A stretch of DNA of 6,714 bases from an uncultured Clostridia bacterium (GTDB lineage: Bacteria > Bacillota > Clostridia > Peptostreptococcales > Acidaminobacteraceae): positions 1-6,714 of the forward strand of contig CAMFGQ010000077.1 in the NCBI GenBank assembly GCA_945950065.1, given 5' to 3'. Shown here piece after piece: positions 5,151-6,714 of the stretch (its first letter is position 1; each line of letters starts with the position of its first letter). The notes beneath the pieces are model-generated. The model worked only from the letters and a program-made list of their open reading frames with translations, was not told the DNA's origin and searched no databases. The position numbers and the translations under genes are program-made.

Positions 5151-5998
5151 GAGGACGTATCTTAAAGGCTGTGGCGGGTGACTACTGGGTCAAAGTCAAA
5201 GACACCCAGATTGTTGCCAGACCCCGCGGCCTTTTTCGCTATGAGAACCAAAAGCCGGCAGTAGGAGATGAGGTAGAGCTTGAAGGTGAGACCATCGTCA
5301 AAATCCTACCACGCAAAAATCTTCTTCGTAGACCCTTTGTCGCCAACATCGATGCTGCACTCTTGGTCTTTAGTGTGAAGGATCCAACGCCAGACTTTTT
5401 ACTTCTGGATAAGTTGATCATCAATGTTCTGGCTGAGGGCATCGAGCCTCATTTAGTCTTCAGTAAAACAGATCTTGTGGAAGAAGATCCTCCATTTGAT
5501 TTGGCAGAGGATTATTCTTTTCTCCCTGTGTATTTTATTTCTAACATGAAGAAAGCTTCCCTTGAAAAGCTCATCAAAGAATTAGTGCCTGGCACTTATG
5601 TGCTTGCGGGTCCCTCCGGAGCAGGTAAAAGCTCCATGATCAATCAATTAGCAGGACGAACCGAAGCTCCTGTAGGAGAGATCAGTCAGCGTCTACGCCG
5701 CGGAAAACACACCACAAGACATCATGAACTCATTGATCTTGGGGGAGATGTTTATCTGGCTGATACACCAGGCTTTCAAAATCTCGAAGTGAAAACCATG
5801 GAACCCATTGAACTTCAGGATTACTTTCCTGATTTTCATGAACTTGATCCCTGTCAATTCGATGATTGCCTACATGATCAAGAACCCCGCTGTCAGGTAA
5901 AAGAAGCAGTTAAAGAAGGAATACTTTCCCAGAGACGCTATGATCATTATCTGCGTATCTTAAGGGAACTCATGGAAAGAAAGGAAAAGCAGTGGTAA
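5147..5998 (+). CDS. rsgA: Ribosome small subunit-dependent GTPase A (circularly permuted)
   Basis: RsgA (YjeQ; CpgA in B. subtilis) binds the 30S subunit late in assembly, checks the decoding centre and releases after GTP hydrolysis. The 283 residues have the usual three parts. An N-terminal OB fold (1-62, MRGRILKAVAGDYWVKV) comes first. The circularly permuted GTPase has order G4-G1-G2-G3: G4 SKTD (106-109), G1 GPSGAGKS (155-162), G2 RRGKHTTRH with Thr189/Thr190, G3 DTPG (206-209). A C-terminal zinc finger has Cys236, Cys241, His243 and Cys249, followed by VKEAVKEG and RRYDHYLRIL. All ligands and GTPase motifs are intact and the length is normal. The ATG overlaps the prkC stop by 4 nt, and the 3' end overlaps the GTG start of rpe by 7 nt. 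In B. subtilis the same gene follows prkC and its product is a reported PrkC substrate, so co-expression is meaningful. Confidence 0.97.
   Translation: MRGRILKAVAGDYWVKVKDTQIVARPRGLFRYENQKPAVGDEVELEGETIVKILPRKNLLRRPFVANIDAALLVFSVKDPTPDFLLLDKLIINVLAEGIEPHLVFSKTDLVEEDPPFDLAEDYSFLPVYFISNMKKASLEKLIKELVPGTYVLAGPSGAGKSSMINQLAGRTEAPVGEISQRLRRGKHTTRHHELIDLGGDVYLADTPGFQNLEVKTMEPIELQDYFPDFHELDPCQFDDCLHDQEPRCQVKEAVKEGILSQRRYDHYLRILRELMERKEKQW
5980..5994 (+). promoter_or_regulatory. Ribosome binding site and GTG start of rpe
   Basis: AAAGGA at 5980-5985 lies 6 nt before the GTG at 5992-5994. In the rpe frame the nearest upstream stop is TGA at 5941-5943, and no ATG, GTG or TTG occurs between it and 5992. 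The protein begins VKIAPSILSADF, the normal Rpe N-terminus, so GTG is the start, inside the last codons of rsgA. Confidence 0.75.
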
Positions 5999-6636
5999 AA
6001 ATTGCACCCTCAATCCTATCGGCGGACTTTGCCCGCCTAGGTGAAGAAATAAAAGAATTAGATCGAGCAGGAGCAGACTGGATTCATTTTGATGTCATGG
6101 ATGGACAATTTGTTCCTAACATTTCCTTTGGCTACAAAATCCTTGGTGACATTAAGTCACTGACCAGCCTTCCCTTTGATGTCCATCTGATGGTCCATGA
6201 ACCCTATGATTATTTAGAGCCCTTTGCAAAAAAAGGTGCTGACTACATTACCATCCATGTAGAAGCCTGTAAAGAGCCTAGCAAGTACTTTAAGAAGATC
6301 AGAGAGCTAGGTGTCAAGCCTGGGATTACCCTGAGTCCTGACACTCCTGTGGAAGCCATTAAGCCCTATTTGGATGAAGTGGACCTTGTCCTTGTTATGA
6401 GTGTTCATCCTGGCTTTGGTGGTCAGAGCTTTATTCCTTCTGCTCTGGATAAATTGAAGCAGTTAGATGCGCTTCGCAAAGAAAACAACTACCACTATCT
6501 CTTAGAAGTTGATGGTGGGGTAGGGATAAAGAATGCTGAGGAAATTCGTGCTACGGGAGTCGATGTGCTTGTGGCTGGTTCTGCAGTTTTAGGAAGTGCT
6601 GATTATCAGAAAACCATGGAGGAGCTCCGAGGATGA
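5992..6636 (+). CDS. rpe: Ribulose-phosphate 3-epimerase
   Basis: Rpe interconverts D-ribulose 5-phosphate and D-xylulose 5-phosphate in the non-oxidative pentose phosphate pathway (cytosol). It is a metal-dependent TIM barrel of 214 residues, normal for the family. The signature motifs are in order: IAPSILSADFARL (4-16, Ser10), HFDVMDGQFVPNISFG (32-47; metal ligands His32 and Asp34, the latter also an acid/base), DVHLMV (63-68, metal ligand His65), HVEA (89-92), SVHPGFGGQSFIP (137-149), EVDGGV (172-177, acid/base and metal ligand Asp173) and a phosphate-binding AGSAV (195-199). All catalytic residues are present. The start is GTG. The TGA stop overlaps the ATG of thiN (ATGA). The rsgA-rpe-thiN order is the one known from Bacillus; the link with thiamine synthesis makes sense because transketolase, which uses the Rpe product, needs thiamine diphosphate. 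Confidence 0.97.
   Translation: MVKIAPSILSADFARLGEEIKELDRAGADWIHFDVMDGQFVPNISFGYKILGDIKSLTSLPFDVHLMVHEPYDYLEPFAKKGADYITIHVEACKEPSKYFKKIRELGVKPGITLSPDTPVEAIKPYLDEVDLVLVMSVHPGFGGQSFIPSALDKLKQLDALRKENNYHYLLEVDGGVGIKNAEEIRATGVDVLVAGSAVLGSADYQKTMEELRG
6618..6635 (+). promoter_or_regulatory. Ribosome binding site and ATGA start of thiN
   Basis: GGAGGAG at 6618-6624, inside the last rpe codons (MEELRG), lies 8 nt before the ATG at 6633. The ATG overlaps the rpe stop as ATGA. Confidence 0.65.
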
Positions 6637-6714
6637 TCCTCATTGTTGGTAGTGCAGCTCTTTCAAAAGAGCAGCTCCTTCACTACGCCCAGCATGCTGA
6701 AACCATCATTGCTG
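6633..6714 (+). CDS. thiN: Thiamine pyrophosphokinase, N-terminal fragment (cut by window end)
   Basis: Only 27 complete codons are in the window: MILIVGSAALSKEQLLHYAQ and then HAETIIA. The pattern (a hydrophobic first strand ILIVGSA, a helix, then a strand TIIA where the family continues with an 'ADGG' motif) fits the N-terminus of bacterial thiamine pyrophosphokinase, which phosphorylates thiamine to thiamine diphosphate with ATP. The active-site residues lie beyond the window, so the call rests on this short match plus position: thiN follows rpe in the Bacillota fmt-prkC-rsgA-rpe cluster. The ATG overlaps the rpe stop by 4 nt, with a good SD (GGAGGAG) upstream. Confidence 0.8.
   Translation, partial: MILIVGSAALSKEQLLHYAQHAETIIA
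6657..6672 (+). repeat. Short perfect inverted repeat near the thiN start
   Basis: GCTCTTT (6657-6663), CA, AAAGAGC (6666-6672) is a near-continuous palindrome beginning 24 nt after the thiN ATG. It is flanked by a direct repeat GCAGCTC (6654-6660 and 6671-6677). It lies in coding sequence (AALSKEQLL) and its stem is AU-rich. It may be chance, or a weak structure in the early message. Confidence 0.4.

Noticed and set aside
6228..6234. A7 run in rpe (A AAA AAA in frame) as a programmed frameshift site
   Set aside because: The Rpe sequence continues correctly through it (AKKGADYITIHVEA), no clear downstream structure was seen, and no alternative product makes sense.
1..6714. Mobile element, CRISPR array, defence system or RNA gene
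   Set aside because: The whole window is covered by conserved housekeeping genes with 2-nt gaps or overlaps; no spaced repeats, transposase or tRNA-like sequence was seen.

Overview
The window looks like a stretch of a Bacillota (Firmicutes) chromosome, most likely from the class Clostridia; I do not try to name a genus. The evidence is the gene order fmt – YugP-type peptidase – rsmB – stp/prpC – prkC – rsgA – rpe – thiN, moderately AT-rich DNA, purine-rich Shine-Dalgarno sites, a PASTA-type Ser/Thr kinase, and a ThiN-type thiamine pyrophosphokinase. The same core, without the peptidase and with rlmN included, is the known Bacillus subtilis cluster fmt-rsmB-rlmN-prpC-prkC-cpgA(rsgA)-rpe-thiN.

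Layout: all eight genes are on the + strand and the window has almost no non-coding DNA. The 3' two-thirds of fmt (1-564) is followed by a membrane zinc metallopeptidase (567-1271), rsmB (1268-2545), a PP2C-type phosphatase (2542-3249), the PASTA kinase prkC (3252-5150), rsgA (5147-5998), rpe (5992-6636) and the first 82 bases of thiN (6633-6714). The junctions are +2, -4, -4, +2, -4, -7 and -4 nt, which points to one polycistronic unit with translational coupling. No terminator, RNA gene, mobile element or CRISPR array is visible, and no gene-free stretch exceeds 2 nt.

Functionally the cluster joins translation and ribosome maturation (Fmt formylates initiator tRNA, RsmB methylates 16S rRNA, RsgA matures the 30S subunit) to a cell-wall-sensing phosphorylation switch (PrkC and its phosphatase). 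Rpe (pentose phosphate pathway) and ThiN (thiamine diphosphate supply, needed by transketolase) form a small metabolic tail. In B. subtilis the RsgA homologue CpgA is a reported PrkC/PrpC substrate, so the operon may encode both the regulator and one of its targets.

I see no undescribed system here; this is a conserved housekeeping operon. The points worth a second look are the absence of rlmN, a divergent RsmB, a PASTA kinase in which all three repeats lack the usual proline of the 'SQ-x-P' motif, a divergent segment in the phosphatase, and a pair of competing inverted repeats in the prkC message between the last PASTA repeat and the C-terminal domain.
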